Of a stretch of DNA of 64,000 nucleotides, positions 34,968 through 44,026 are shown in pieces (position 1 is the first letter of the stretch; every line of letters starts with the position of its first letter). Under the pieces are notes generated by a model that had not been told where the DNA came from, made no database searches, and saw nothing but the letters and a program-made list of their open reading frames with translations. The stretch spans positions 1-64,000 of the forward strand of contig WMBV01000019.1 in the NCBI GenBank assembly GCA_017745595.1, read 5' to 3'. Source of the stretch: Bordetella petrii. Lineage in GTDB: Bacteria; Pseudomonadota; Gammaproteobacteria; Burkholderiales; Burkholderiaceae_B. A program made the translations under genes and the position numbers.

Positions 34968-35900
34968 TTACGCCGGGGTTACCTCGACGGTAAGGTGGCG
35001 CACCTCATGGATGGGCAGAAGCCGTTCGCGGACCGCATTCGCCGTGACCCCCGCCGAGGCGATGACGCTGACGATGGCGGCATGGGCGTCCGGACCGATC
35101 CGCCAGATATGCAGGTCCGCTATTTCCATTCCCGCCTGGGCCTGCAAGGCCGCGCGAACCTCTTTTTCGAGATCGGGGTCGGTTTTGTCCAACAGGATGA
35201 AAGCCGTGTCGCGCATCAGATTCCACGCCCACCGCGCGATCACGATGGCCCCCACGATGCCTATTACCGGATCGAGCCAGACCCAGCCCAGGTAACGGCC
35301 CGCCAGCAGCGCGGCAATGGCCAGCACGGACGTCAGCGCGTCCGCAAGCACATGCACGTAGGCCGATCGCAGGTTGTTGTCATGGCCCTGCGTACGATGG
35401 CTGTGTTCGTGGTGATGGCCGTCGTGCGCATGGCCGCCATGCCCGCCGGACAAAAGCACCGCGCTCAGGATGTTGACGGCCAGGCCCGCGACCGCGATTA
35501 TCGTTGCCTCGCCGAACGCAACATCGGCGGGGTGCAGCAGTCTCAAGGCGGATTCGACCCCGATGGCCAACGAAACCATTGCCAGGATAAGCGCCGACGC
35601 AAAGCCGGCAAGGTCGCCCACCTTGCCCGTGCCGAAGCTGAAAGCCCGGTTGTCGGCGTTGCGCTTCGCGTACCTGTACGCGGCCGCGGCAATACCCAAA
35701 GCCCCCGCATGCGTAGCCATGTGGAAACCGTCGGCCAATAAGGCCATCGAACCCGTGATGTAGCCGGCGATGATCTCGCCTGCCATCATTGTGAAGGTCA
35801 GCATCACGACCCATAGGGTCCGTTTAGCGTTCTCGTCGTGAGACCCGCCCAGAAACGAATGTCCGTGATGCCCCGGCGATGGTTGGTGAAGAGTGTTCAT
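34968..35900 (-). CDS. dmeF: Cation diffusion facilitator, DmeF-like Co/Ni efflux
   Basis: A 310-residue CDF transporter with six hydrophobic segments, His-rich ends and a His-rich loop between TM4 and TM5 (about 151-175). The TM2 metal site is LADGFHMATH, with His in place of the usual last Asp, which with MATHAGALGIAAAAYRYA is characteristic of DmeF-type cobalt/nickel exporters; TM5 carries HVLADALTS. It exports divalent metal by proton antiport. No RcnR/DmeR gene is adjacent. The EthD-like frame upstream overlaps its first 77 bases. Confidence 0.9.
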   Translation of the reverse strand: MNTLHQPSPGHHGHSFLGGSHDENAKRTLWVVMLTFTMMAGEIIAGYITGSMALLADGFHMATHAGALGIAAAAYRYAKRNADNRAFSFGTGKVGDLAGFASALILAMVSLAIGVESALRLLHPADVAFGEATIIAVAGLAVNILSAVLLSGGHGGHAHDGHHHEHSHRTQGHDNNLRSAYVHVLADALTSVLAIAALLAGRYLGWVWLDPVIGIVGAIVIARWAWNLMRDTAFILLDKTDPDLEKEVRAALQAQAGMEIADLHIWRIGPDAHAAIVSVIASAGVTANAVRERLLPIHEVRHLTVEVTPA

Positions 35901-36474
35901 GATGCTTGCTTTGACCTTGAAGTGGCGCCTTTGCTTCGATGGTCGTAGCAGTATAAATCTCGGCCGTGGAATCGAAATCGGACTTACCCTCGGCAGCGCA
36001 TCTATCCGGAAAACGCCTGAACTGAACGGCGGCGAACGGGGCGGTTTCCGCGCCGGCCTGGACGGCGCTGGCCATGCCGGTCAGTACCCCGGCCGAGAGT
36101 GTTTTTACCGGCTTCCGAGCCAGGGCGAATTCAAAAGCTGCGCAAGCGGTGTACTGCCGAGCGGCTGCCAGGTTCAGGTCGAAAACACAGGCAACGCTCT
36201 GGCGCCGGTCTACCGTCGGTGATGATCGCAAGCGTTCGGTGCCCCGCCTGGCGATGATCCCGGAGACAGCCTGCGCTATATCGCTGAACCCGTACAGAGC
36301 CAGAAACGGGGCGGGGGCCGGCGTGCCAGAGTTTTCTCGCAGCGCGTATCGCCGTGCAACCTCGACACCGGGAATGGCGAGAATGTCGGGAATGTGCTGC
36401 GAGTCGTACCAACGGTGGTATTCGTCTTCCATGCCCCGGACTGGGGTGGTAAAGACCAGATATATGCCTTGCAC
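35824..36474 (-). CDS. EthD/DUF4286-like dimeric alpha-beta barrel protein, odd C-terminus
   Basis: The N-terminal about 75 residues (IYLVFTTPVRGMEDEYHRWYDSQHIPDILAIPGVEVARRYAL, PFLALYGF) fit small ferredoxin-fold EthD-like proteins often found in catabolic operons. The C-terminal half is not recognisable, and the last 26 codons run across the dmeF start in another frame, so the natural stop may have been lost by mutation. It is the last gene of the minus-strand operon starting at 41405. Function unknown. Confidence 0.6.
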   Translation of the reverse strand: MQGIYLVFTTPVRGMEDEYHRWYDSQHIPDILAIPGVEVARRYALRENSGTPAPAPFLALYGFSDIAQAVSGIIARRGTERLRSSPTVDRRQSVACVFDLNLAAARQYTACAAFEFALARKPVKTLSAGVLTGMASAVQAGAETAPFAAVQFRRFPDRCAAEGKSDFDSTAEIYTATTIEAKAPLQGQSKHHEHSSPTIAGASRTFVSGRVSRRER

Positions 36475-36489
36475 GAACCGGCCCCGCGG

Positions 36490-36966
36490 TCAGGTCGGGC
36501 GACGGCGCATCAGCAGAACGTGCTCGGCCCTCTGCACTACCTTGCCATGCTGATTGCACAGTTCGATGGATTCGACCACGATTCCCACGTCGGGCTTCGA
36601 ACGGGACGGGCGGGTTTCCTTGATTACCCAGCGCGCCCGTATGGTGTCGCCGATAAGAATCGGGGCAAGAAAGCTGATCTTGTCCCATCCCAGCGAGGCG
36701 ACGCCCGTGCCTTGGGTATAGTTGGTACGCCCCATCAGCCCCTGCATGAAGCTCAGCCCCAGAAGTCCATGGGCTATGCGGCCCCCGAAAAGCATATTGC
36801 GCCCGTATTCTTCGTCGGTATGCACCTGCGCATTATCGCCAGTCAATCCCGCAAATACCAGCACATCCGACTCCGCGACCGTTCTGGCGGGCGATACGCG
36901 CTCTTGTCCTGGAGCGAATTCCTCGAACCATTGTCCGAGCACCAATTCTTCTTTAGCGAGTTTCAT
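36490..36966 (-). CDS. MaoC-family (R)-specific enoyl-CoA hydratase-like protein
   Basis: A 158-residue single hot-dog protein with the hydratase-2 dyad Asp44 and His49 in LTGDNAQVHTDEEYGRN, and FGGRIAHGLL after it. It should hydrate a trans-2-enoyl-CoA to the (3R)-hydroxyacyl-CoA. It lies between the CoA-transferase (30 bases) and EthD-like (15 bases) genes of one operon. Confidence 0.87.
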   Translation of the reverse strand: MKLAKEELVLGQWFEEFAPGQERVSPARTVAESDVLVFAGLTGDNAQVHTDEEYGRNMLFGGRIAHGLLGLSFMQGLMGRTNYTQGTGVASLGWDKISFLAPILIGDTIRARWVIKETRPSRSKPDVGIVVESIELCNQHGKVVQRAEHVLLMRRRPT

Positions 36967-36996
36967 ACGTATCCTTGATATCGATAGTGCGGTATT

Positions 36997-38208
36997 TCAA
37001 ACAGACATTTCGTCGGGAGCCTTGGCGGAGTCAGCTGCGAGCACGGCGCCGGAAGCCAACAATGCATCCAGGGCTTCTGGGCCGTATCCAAGATCTGCGA
37101 GAATCGCTCGAGTGTCCTGGCCCAGGTCATAGGCAAACCGCCGGATCGGCGGCACGGCACCGTCATATCTGAGAGGATGATTGATGACGGTCGCGGGTGT
37201 GCCCTTGACATCGATTTCTTGAAAAACCCGGTTATGCAGTGCCTGCGGGTCGCGGGCCAGCTCGTCATAGTTCAGGACAGGCGCGTTCCATAGCTTTTCC
37301 GCATCGAGCATCTTTGCCACTTCCGCGGTTTTGTACTGACAAACTTCGGCCGCGACCGCCTCTGCGTAGGCGCACCGCTCTTGATACCGGTCTACTTGCG
37401 CCAGCTCTGCCAGCTTGGTGCTGTCGAAGACCTTGGCCAGCGTCGCCGGGTTGATCGTAGAGATGGCGATGAAGCCGTCGGCCGTCTCGTACACGCCATA
37501 AGGCGCGGGGTGGAACCAGGTAGCAAGCTGTTCGCTGCGGGCGAGTTTCGCGCTGGTGAATCGGCCGCTGAAATAGCTGACCATTGCCTCCATCTGAAGA
37601 TCTATACCCGCGTTGAACAGGCTGGCCTCAACCAGCGAACCCTTGCCTGTCGTGATTTTTTTGACGTACGCGCCCAATATGCCCATGGCCAAAAGCGCCG
37701 CGCCATGCTGGTCGACCGCGGCACAACCTACCGGAACGGGGCGCTTGCCATTGCCGGTCACGGACATCAGTCCGCTGCGGGCCTGTGCCAGCAGGTCTTG
37801 GCCAGGACGGCCGGCCATGGGGCCCGATGCGCCGAAGCCGCTTGCCGAGGCGAGGATGATGGCGGGATTTCTTTCCCGCAGGGCGTCCAGGCCAATACCC
37901 AGGCGGTTCATGACGCCTGCGCGGAAGTTTTCCACGACCACATCGGCGGTCTCTACGAGCTTGAGCAGTACTTCACGCCCGGCCTCGTTCTTCAGATCGA
38001 TGGCAATGTTCCTGCTGTTTCGATTGGCGCACAGGTAAAACCCGCTAACGCCCGAAACGTATGTGTTTCCACCCGACCAATGCCTTTCATGGGCACCTTC
38101 CGGAGGCTCGACCTTGATCACATCCGCACCCATGTCGGCCAGATACTGCACCGCGGCGGGGCCCTGCAGGTAATGACACAAGCTGATGATTTTCATTTTT
38201 TCAAGCAT
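36997..38208 (-). CDS. CaiB/BaiF-family CoA-transferase
   Basis: A 403-residue family III CoA-transferase. The catalytic Asp is Asp166 in GCAAVDQHGAALLA, and VIKVEPPEGAHERHW and VENFRAGVMNRLGIG are family motifs. It would move CoA onto a carboxylic acid, activating the substrate of the operon. The ATG at 38208 overlaps the end of the flavoprotein gene by 8 bases; the frame to 38346 adds unrelated residues. Confidence 0.9.
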   Translation of the reverse strand: MLEKMKIISLCHYLQGPAAVQYLADMGADVIKVEPPEGAHERHWSGGNTYVSGVSGFYLCANRNSRNIAIDLKNEAGREVLLKLVETADVVVENFRAGVMNRLGIGLDALRERNPAIILASASGFGASGPMAGRPGQDLLAQARSGLMSVTGNGKRPVPVGCAAVDQHGAALLAMGILGAYVKKITTGKGSLVEASLFNAGIDLQMEAMVSYFSGRFTSAKLARSEQLATWFHPAPYGVYETADGFIAISTINPATLAKVFDSTKLAELAQVDRYQERCAYAEAVAAEVCQYKTAEVAKMLDAEKLWNAPVLNYDELARDPQALHNRVFQEIDVKGTPATVINHPLRYDGAVPPIRRFAYDLGQDTRAILADLGYGPEALDALLASGAVLAADSAKAPDEMSV

Positions 38209-39631
38209 GAGGCGATCCTTCCTGCCGAAGCCGTTGCGCCGAGACCGCGGCTGAATGGCCCGCGGTCCGCCCCGTGACCAAAGCCTGCGATAGCCCGCCC
38301 ATGTACCCCCAGTTGCTGATCCCGCCGACATCGCAGCCGCAGGCAAATAGTCCTGGGATAGGTTCGGCCCGCATATCCGCCACGGGCGCGCGCAGGTGGC
38401 GGAAGCCGGAGATGGACCGGGAACGGCGAACCACCGCCATATCGAGGTCTGTCTTCAGCCCTCCGCAGGTATAGGTGATGCCCGCCACGACTTTTACGGC
38501 GGTGAACGGGCCGTGGGCTAGCGGTACGGTGATTTTTCGGCGAGGGGGACGCAAGGTCGCTCCGTTATCTCGCGCTATTCCCTCGTTATATTCATGAAAG
38601 GTCGCAAGCGCCTGGGCGGACGGAACACCCCATTCGCCGAGCCGCTGCGCCAGTTCCTCGAGCGAGTCCGCTTCAAGGACCGGGCCGCCGGCGCTGCGGG
38701 CGCGTCCAATCGCGGCGCGCCCCGGAGCGTTGTCTGGCCATTCCATGTTGGCCATCGTGTCATCCACCACATAAATGGCGGTTGCCTGGGGCTGTTTGGC
38801 GATCCAGAAATTCAGGTCTTCTTCGCCCGTCCCCTGGGTTTCGTCGGTAAATCGCTTTCCTTCCAGGTTGATGGCCACTGACAGCCAGCCATACTTCTGG
38901 CTGATGCTCTGGAACTCCAGTTGGCTGAATCGCGCCGGAGGCGCTACCAAGGCATGGCCATAGAATGAATTCAGCAATTCGCTCGTCGCGGCTCCGGCCT
39001 GCAGTGCCGCCGTAAATCCGTCGCCGGTGCTGAAAGGATTGGAGCGCAAGTACAGATCGTGGGCGTTGGGCACCACATAGCGGCTGACGAGTTCGGGATT
39101 GCCCTGGAATCCTCCGGTAGCCAGTACGATCGACCGGGCCCGCAGTGTGAGCAAGCCCTCGTCTCCGGCGACCACCGCGCCGCGGGCAACGCCTTCTTCG
39201 ACAAGCAACGTGTCCAGGGAATGGTTAAGCAGCAGTTTCCCACCGCGCGACCGAAACAAGTCTTCGAGCAGCGGAGCCATCTGAGCGGGATTAGACCGGC
39301 GTCCCCATCCATACCATTGAAAAGTCTTCTCGGGCTCCAGCTCGACACCGATACTCAAGAGCCATTCGATGCCGTCGGCCAGTTCGTCGACGATCAAGTC
39401 CTGCAGCGCCTCGTCCCCGTTCGGGATTTCCCGCCGCAATATCGACTTGTCTCTGAATGTCCAGATCAGGCCGTTCGATAGTGCCATTGACCCGCCCACC
39501 GCCGACGATTTCTCGGCGATGGTGACTTGCGCGCCGGCCTCTTGGGCGACCAGCCCGGCGATCAGCCCGGACATTCCACCCCCGAGGATCAAGACATCGC
39601 TGTCGAAGGTCGTGTTCTGCTTTGTGGTCAT
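38201..39631 (-). CDS. FAD-dependent dehydrogenase (fumarate reductase / ketosteroid dehydrogenase-like)
   Basis: A 476-residue FAD_binding_2 protein: FAD motif GGGMSG at 17-22, VGGSMALSNGLIW, LATGGFQGN and a C-terminal LFACGCDVGGISNWGYMGGLSQALVTG. This architecture is that of soluble fumarate reductases and 3-ketosteroid delta-1-dehydrogenases, which add or remove hydrogen next to a carbonyl. It is 4 bases downstream of the SDR gene. The true substrate is not predictable. Confidence 0.87.
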   Translation of the reverse strand: MTTKQNTTFDSDVLILGGGMSGLIAGLVAQEAGAQVTIAEKSSAVGGSMALSNGLIWTFRDKSILRREIPNGDEALQDLIVDELADGIEWLLSIGVELEPEKTFQWYGWGRRSNPAQMAPLLEDLFRSRGGKLLLNHSLDTLLVEEGVARGAVVAGDEGLLTLRARSIVLATGGFQGNPELVSRYVVPNAHDLYLRSNPFSTGDGFTAALQAGAATSELLNSFYGHALVAPPARFSQLEFQSISQKYGWLSVAINLEGKRFTDETQGTGEEDLNFWIAKQPQATAIYVVDDTMANMEWPDNAPGRAAIGRARSAGGPVLEADSLEELAQRLGEWGVPSAQALATFHEYNEGIARDNGATLRPPRRKITVPLAHGPFTAVKVVAGITYTCGGLKTDLDMAVVRRSRSISGFRHLRAPVADMRAEPIPGLFACGCDVGGISNWGYMGGLSQALVTGRTAGHSAAVSAQRLRQEGSPHA

Positions 39632-39635
39632 GTTG

Positions 39636-40424
39636 TCAAACCTTTTGCGGCTCGATCGCCGGAATCAATTCCCAGGGCTGGCCCACTGCAACCGCGCATG
39701 CGTAACCGTTCAGGTTCTCGTCCTGAATGAGGTGCATCACGGCAACGGCCACGTCATCGGGAGTCAGGCTGGGTAAATCGCCGCGTCCGGCTCTGCCTTC
39801 GCGGAACGCTTTTAATTGCTCCGCGTCGTACGCAGCTCCGGAATTGCGTTCCAGCTGGGTTTTCACGAGGGCCGGGCAAACGCAGTTGATCCGGATTCCC
39901 GCTTCTTCTTTCAGAAAGACCAGCGAGCGCGTCAGGCTCACAACGCCGGCTTTGGTCATGGCGTAAGCGGGGTCGAGACGGCTGGCCTTGAGGCCGGCCG
40001 TCGAAGCGGTATTCACAATGACGGCCGTTTCTTTCTTGGCAAGATACGGCACCCCGACATGAATGCCATTCATCAGGCCTATCAAGTTGACCTCGATGGC
40101 CTTCAGCCACGACGAAGGGGCCGCCTCGGGAAATCGAGGGCCACCCAGCACTCCGGCATTATTGAAGAGAATGTCCACGCCACCGAATCGCGCCTCGGCT
40201 GACGCAAATAGCGCCTTTACGCTATCAATGCTGCAGACATCGGTTTGTACAAACAGGGCCTCGTGGCCTTTCGCCCGCAAGCCCGCTTCGGCGGCGTTTC
40301 CCGCCGCACTTTCAACGTCCGCAATGACGACGCGCGCGCCCGCGGCGGCCAGCCGTTGCGCAGTGGCCAAGCCGATGCCGCTGGCTCCGCCGGTGATGAT
40401 GGCAACCTTTGTTTCTGGATTCAT
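39636..40424 (-). CDS. Short-chain dehydrogenase/reductase
   Basis: A 262-residue classical SDR: cofactor motif TGGASGIG (11-18), NNAG, and the Ser-Tyr-Lys active site in NTASTAGL and YAMTKAG. An Asp after beta-2 (VIADVE) favours NAD over NADP. It would oxidise a hydroxyl or reduce a keto intermediate of the operon's pathway. Confidence 0.9.
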   Translation of the reverse strand: MNPETKVAIITGGASGIGLATAQRLAAAGARVVIADVESAAGNAAEAGLRAKGHEALFVQTDVCSIDSVKALFASAEARFGGVDILFNNAGVLGGPRFPEAAPSSWLKAIEVNLIGLMNGIHVGVPYLAKKETAVIVNTASTAGLKASRLDPAYAMTKAGVVSLTRSLVFLKEEAGIRINCVCPALVKTQLERNSGAAYDAEQLKAFREGRAGRGDLPSLTPDDVAVAVMHLIQDENLNGYACAVAVGQPWELIPAIEPQKV

Positions 40425-40481
40425 CTAAGTGATCCCGCTGTACCTGGTAGTTGGCAAACATGGCCGCAACGGCCAGCCGAG

Positions 40482-41405
40482 TCAGAGCATGCCGGCCTTT
40501 ATCAGGCCCGTCTTGATCGACGCGATCTCTTCGTCTTTCAGTTTCATCAAGGGCGGGCGTACGGCCGCGCAATCGAATCGGCCCAGCAGCACCTGGGCTT
40601 CTTTCATGCGGTTGTGCTGATCGATAGGCGGCACGCGATAAAACACGCGGCTGATGGCGTTCATGCGCTCGTTGATTTCACGCGCAAGCGGAAGGTTGCC
40701 TTGTTGCATGGCTTCGAACAATGCCACCTGAAGGGGGGCGATGGTGCTGCCCGCACCAGACAGAATGCCTGCGCAGCCAAGCGCAAGCGATTGAAGCAAC
40801 CAAGAACTATGCGAGCTCAGCATGGCAATCTTGCGCGGACCATTCTGCAGCTGCCGCAGCGCCTCTTCGTGCAGTACCGGATCGCCGCTGTAGTCTTTCA
40901 TTGCCACAATGGTGGGGATTTCTTCGGCCAGGCGCAGTAGCGTATCTAGCGCGTACCCTTGGCCGCCGCCTAGTGGGTACTGGAAGATGATCAAGGGTAG
41001 CGAGCTGGCCGCCGCTATGTGGCGATAGTGCTCAAGAACCATCTCTGGACGCTGCTGCGCTCCTTTGCCGAACACCGAAGGGGGGAACACCAGCAGGGCG
41101 GAAGCGCCTGCATCCTGCCACCGGCGCGCCATTCGAGCGGCGGCGAGACTGCTTTCCGAATACACCCCCGAAATGACAGGCAATCGAGTTCCGATGGCCG
41201 CACACGCAACGTCCAGAATTTCTGCTTGTTCGTCGTCAGTGCAAGAGGTGACCTCTGACGCATGGCCATTCACGCAGACGGCGGACACGCCGTTGACATC
41301 GGCAATGTCGGCCAAGTGGCTGCGCAGCCGCGTCAGGTCCATTTCCAGGCTGGGCTTCCATGGCATGAGAGCAGCGGGGATCACGCCCCGGGGGATGAAT
41401 TGCAT
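40482..41405 (-). CDS. DapA-family lyase/aldolase
   Basis: A 307-residue member of the dihydrodipicolinate synthase/N-acetylneuraminate lyase family with the Schiff-base Lys170 (VAMKDYSG) and Tyr143 (IFQYPLG). The dapA role is unlikely in a catabolic operon; such paralogues cleave or hydrate 2-oxo acids. First gene of the minus-strand operon; an operator-like palindrome lies 18 bases upstream of its start. Confidence 0.87.
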   Translation of the reverse strand: MQFIPRGVIPAALMPWKPSLEMDLTRLRSHLADIADVNGVSAVCVNGHASEVTSCTDDEQAEILDVACAAIGTRLPVISGVYSESSLAAARMARRWQDAGASALLVFPPSVFGKGAQQRPEMVLEHYRHIAAASSLPLIIFQYPLGGGQGYALDTLLRLAEEIPTIVAMKDYSGDPVLHEEALRQLQNGPRKIAMLSSHSSWLLQSLALGCAGILSGAGSTIAPLQVALFEAMQQGNLPLAREINERMNAISRVFYRVPPIDQHNRMKEAQVLLGRFDCAAVRPPLMKLKDEEIASIKTGLIKAGML

Positions 41406-41423
41406 GAAGTTTCTCCTTTATTT

Positions 41424-41437
41424 ACTTACATGTTAGT
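41424..41437. promoter_or_regulatory. Operator-like palindrome 1, DapA-like gene side
   Basis: ACTTACATGTTAGT fits ACT-NN-CATG-NN-AGT. It lies in the AT-rich divergent gap 41406-41683, just upstream of the DapA-like gene. TetR-family operators often look like this, and a TetR gene is located at 43398. Confidence 0.55.
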
Positions 41438-41614
41438 CAGTTTTTGAGATCGCCAATACCTAGGGTTTACCTGTATAAAGAAAGGCCGATGAGTGCGATC
41501 TTAATTATCGCTTGAAGATAATTTCCTTGTATTTCAGCTAATTATGGCGGTTTTGGCGGCGTTGCATGGCTGAACTAGGTACAAACACTGAGGGTGTTTA
41601 AGTCGATATATTTA

Positions 41615-41628
41615 CTATCATGCAAGTA
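41615..41628. promoter_or_regulatory. Operator-like palindrome 2, Bug gene side
   Basis: ACTATCATGCAAGT has the same ACT-NN-CATG-NN-AGT form as the site at 41424 and is followed by AAGT. It is 55 bases upstream of the Bug gene. The two sites, one for each divergent gene, suggest common control. Confidence 0.55.
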
Positions 41629-41683
41629 AGTTTCAAAAACAGCAATTCCATTCACCAGCAAATCCAGCCAACAGGAGACACAA

Positions 41684-42682
41684 ATGAGCATTAATCGGCG
41701 TCAAGCCTTGACACTTATCGCGGGCGCCTGCGGCGCAGCCGTTTCGGGGACCTTTTCTCTCGTCCATGCGACGGAGTCCTACCCCGCGCGCCCGGTGAAC
41801 CTGATCGTGGGTTTCGCCGCGGGGGGGCAGAGCGACATCCTGGGGCGCAAGGTTGCGACCGAGTTGAGCAAGGCACTGGGCCAAACGGTCGTCGTGCAGA
41901 ATAAAGAGGGGGCGACGGCAACGATTGCAGGACGATACGTGGCCGCCTCAAAGCCCGATGGCTACAACCTCTTGCTTGGCGGGAGCAGCGGCATGGTCAT
42001 GGCGCCATTGGTCATTGATGTTCCCTTCGATCCCGTCAAAGATTTCAGCTCGATCGCCATGCTGACGACGGCCGCAGTTTCCATCTCGGTGCATCCATCT
42101 GTGCCGGCGCACAATCTTAACGAGCTGGTCGAGCTCATAAAGAAGAACCCGGGCAAATACAGTTATGCGCACAGCGGCTTCGGCGGTGTCGACCACATGA
42201 CCGGCGAACTGTTCAAGCAAGTCGCAGGCGACCTGAACCTGATGCCCATTCCGTACAAAGGAGCCAGCCCGGCACTGCATGACGTGATCGGGGGGCAAGT
42301 TCCAATCTTGATTTCCACGTTCAGTTCGGTGTACCCGTACCATAAGTCGGGCCAGGTCAGGATGCTGGCCATGACCGGCGCCAATCGGCATGAATCGGCG
42401 CCCGAGATGCCGACTGCCGTCGAACAAGGGTATGCCGATCTGGTTTCGGCAGCGTTCAATTATCTGACGACGCGGGCCAATACGCCTGCCGATGTGATGG
42501 CCGCCCTTCGGGCAGCCGCAACCGAGGTGATGTCCCGACCCGAATTCATTGCGGAACTCAAGGCGGCACAGTTCGACCCCGTACAGGGATCGACTCCCGA
42601 ATCAACGGATGCCTTCCTGGCGGAACAGGTTCAGAAGTGGAGCAAGGTCGCGAAGCAGGCGAATATCAAGGCGCAGCGGTAA
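41684..42682 (+). CDS. Bug-family (TctC-like) periplasmic solute-binding protein
   Basis: A 332-residue receptor with a signal peptide (about 1-29, INRRQALTLIAGACGAAVSG, twin Arg) and ARPVNLIVGFAAGGQSDILGRK, the family signature. ACAGGAGA precedes the ATG. It is divergent from the catabolic operon 41405-35824 and probably delivers or senses its substrate. No TctAB partner genes are present. Confidence 0.92.
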   Translation: MSINRRQALTLIAGACGAAVSGTFSLVHATESYPARPVNLIVGFAAGGQSDILGRKVATELSKALGQTVVVQNKEGATATIAGRYVAASKPDGYNLLLGGSSGMVMAPLVIDVPFDPVKDFSSIAMLTTAAVSISVHPSVPAHNLNELVELIKKNPGKYSYAHSGFGGVDHMTGELFKQVAGDLNLMPIPYKGASPALHDVIGGQVPILISTFSSVYPYHKSGQVRMLAMTGANRHESAPEMPTAVEQGYADLVSAAFNYLTTRANTPADVMAALRAAATEVMSRPEFIAELKAAQFDPVQGSTPESTDAFLAEQVQKWSKVAKQANIKAQR

Positions 42683-42723
42683 GCCCCGCCGGCCGGCCTG
42701 GAAAGGCAGGCATGGGCGGCCAA

Positions 42724-43308
42724 TTAGATAATGTCGCCCGCCGAGTGTCGGTCGGCGGCGATGCCGCCGTTCCAGAATGCCGGCAGGAAGCACTCGGCCA
42801 CCAGAAGAGGCTGTTGGTGGCGCCAAAAGGCCGAACGGCGCGCCCATAATGCAGCGACCGGCTCGTGTTGAATATCTTGGACCGTGGCGTGAAAGGGCAC
42901 GGGCCAGGATAGGCGGCGGCAGGCAAAAGCCGACCGTTCGACAGTGCGGTCGTGAAACAGCATGTCGGCCAACGGCCGGGTGCTCAAGCGGCGCATCCGC
43001 TTCCAGACTCCGTGCGAGGCCGCCAGCGGTGTCAGGCTGCGGCCCACCACGCTGTCCACGCCGTCAACCGACATCAAGATCTCGCGTACCCATACAGGGC
43101 TGGCCGTCGCTATTCCCAGGCCGCGCGCCTCGTCGAGGGAGGCGCCCTGGGCATATTCGTTCAGCACGCGCAAGCGCACCGTACCCAGCTTGCGCAGACC
43201 AGCCGTCAACACCCCGGGGCGCATCAGCCAATACTTCTGGAGTGGCGTTAGCGAAGGAGGCAGGGTGGCAAGCCATCCGGGAGCCAGCGGGGGTAGGCGA
43301 TTTTTCAT
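42724..43308 (-). CDS. ubiC: Chorismate-pyruvate lyase
   Basis: A 194-residue UbiC, which makes 4-hydroxybenzoate from chorismate for ubiquinone synthesis. Arg75 (WVREILM) and Glu172 (AECFLPAFW) match the product-binding Arg76 and Glu155 of the E. coli enzyme, and RSLTPLAASHGVWKRMRRL and RPLADMLF are family segments. It is a housekeeping gene on the opposite strand between two genes of the catabolic group. Confidence 0.88.
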   Translation of the reverse strand: MKNRLPPLAPGWLATLPPSLTPLQKYWLMRPGVLTAGLRKLGTVRLRVLNEYAQGASLDEARGLGIATASPVWVREILMSVDGVDSVVGRSLTPLAASHGVWKRMRRLSTRPLADMLFHDRTVERSAFACRRLSWPVPFHATVQDIQHEPVAALWARRSAFWRHQQPLLVAECFLPAFWNGGIAADRHSAGDII

Positions 43309-43397
43309 GGCGATATTATGCCAAGCACGCGAGCCTGGCGCATCGCTTTCGAGCGGTATTCTTCCGCTAACGGCGGTGGACTGGTAATCTTTGAGCT

Positions 43398-43997
43398 ATG
43401 AAAGAAGAAATCAAGCGCCTCGCAATTCGACTATTTACGCTCAACGGCTATCGGGGGGTTAGCTTCGGCGACTTGACTGATGAGCTCGGCACGACCAGGG
43501 CCAATATTCACTATCATTTCGGTAGTAAAAGCGGTTTGGCCGAAGCAGTGCTGGATGCCGCCGCGGCGGATGTCGTCGATACCTATAAAGCCATCTGGAC
43601 GAACAAGAAAATATCACTCAAGAAAAAGCTCGAACGATCTTACTTGTTCAATGCAGGGCGTTACGGTGAATACAATAGCGACGGTGAAGGCATCATCTGG
43701 AGCCTGATCACGCGATTTCGCATCGACCGCGACGTGATCACTCCCCATATGGTGGCGCGCCTGAATTCCGTGACGCTGCTGAACGAAGAGTCCGTTTCCG
43801 AAGGGGTGCGTATCGCAGTCAGCCAAGGCGAACTGCGTGCGGACGCGCCGATAGACGAAATTTCTTGCCTGATCTCCAATGTGCTTCATTTTGCTCCGCT
43901 GATCAGCCAGGCCCCCCATGACTTAAGCCGGCTCAAGCAAACGTATGAGGCGCTGGGCAACTCAATTGAAAGGGCCTACGCGGCAGCGTCCGAGTAA
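43398..43997 (+). CDS. TetR-family transcriptional regulator
   Basis: A 199-residue repressor with an N-terminal HTH (about 8-52, FTLNGYRGVSFGDLTDELGTTRANIHYHFGSKSGLAEAVL). The C-terminal ligand domain is unassigned. Its codons are visibly more AT-rich than those of the surrounding genes, suggesting later acquisition. It may bind the two palindromes at 41424 and 41615, although ubiC and the Bug gene lie between. Confidence 0.9.
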   Translation: MKEEIKRLAIRLFTLNGYRGVSFGDLTDELGTTRANIHYHFGSKSGLAEAVLDAAAADVVDTYKAIWTNKKISLKKKLERSYLFNAGRYGEYNSDGEGIIWSLITRFRIDRDVITPHMVARLNSVTLLNEESVSEGVRIAVSQGELRADAPIDEISCLISNVLHFAPLISQAPHDLSRLKQTYEALGNSIERAYAAASE

Positions 43998-44026
43998 GGC
44001 GCTGCCCGCGCGCTGCGATCGACGCA

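Noticed and set aside
40482..41405. Housekeeping dapA
   Set aside because: The Schiff-base Lys is present but the gene lies in a catabolic operon with divergent Bug gene; lysine synthesis is unlikely.
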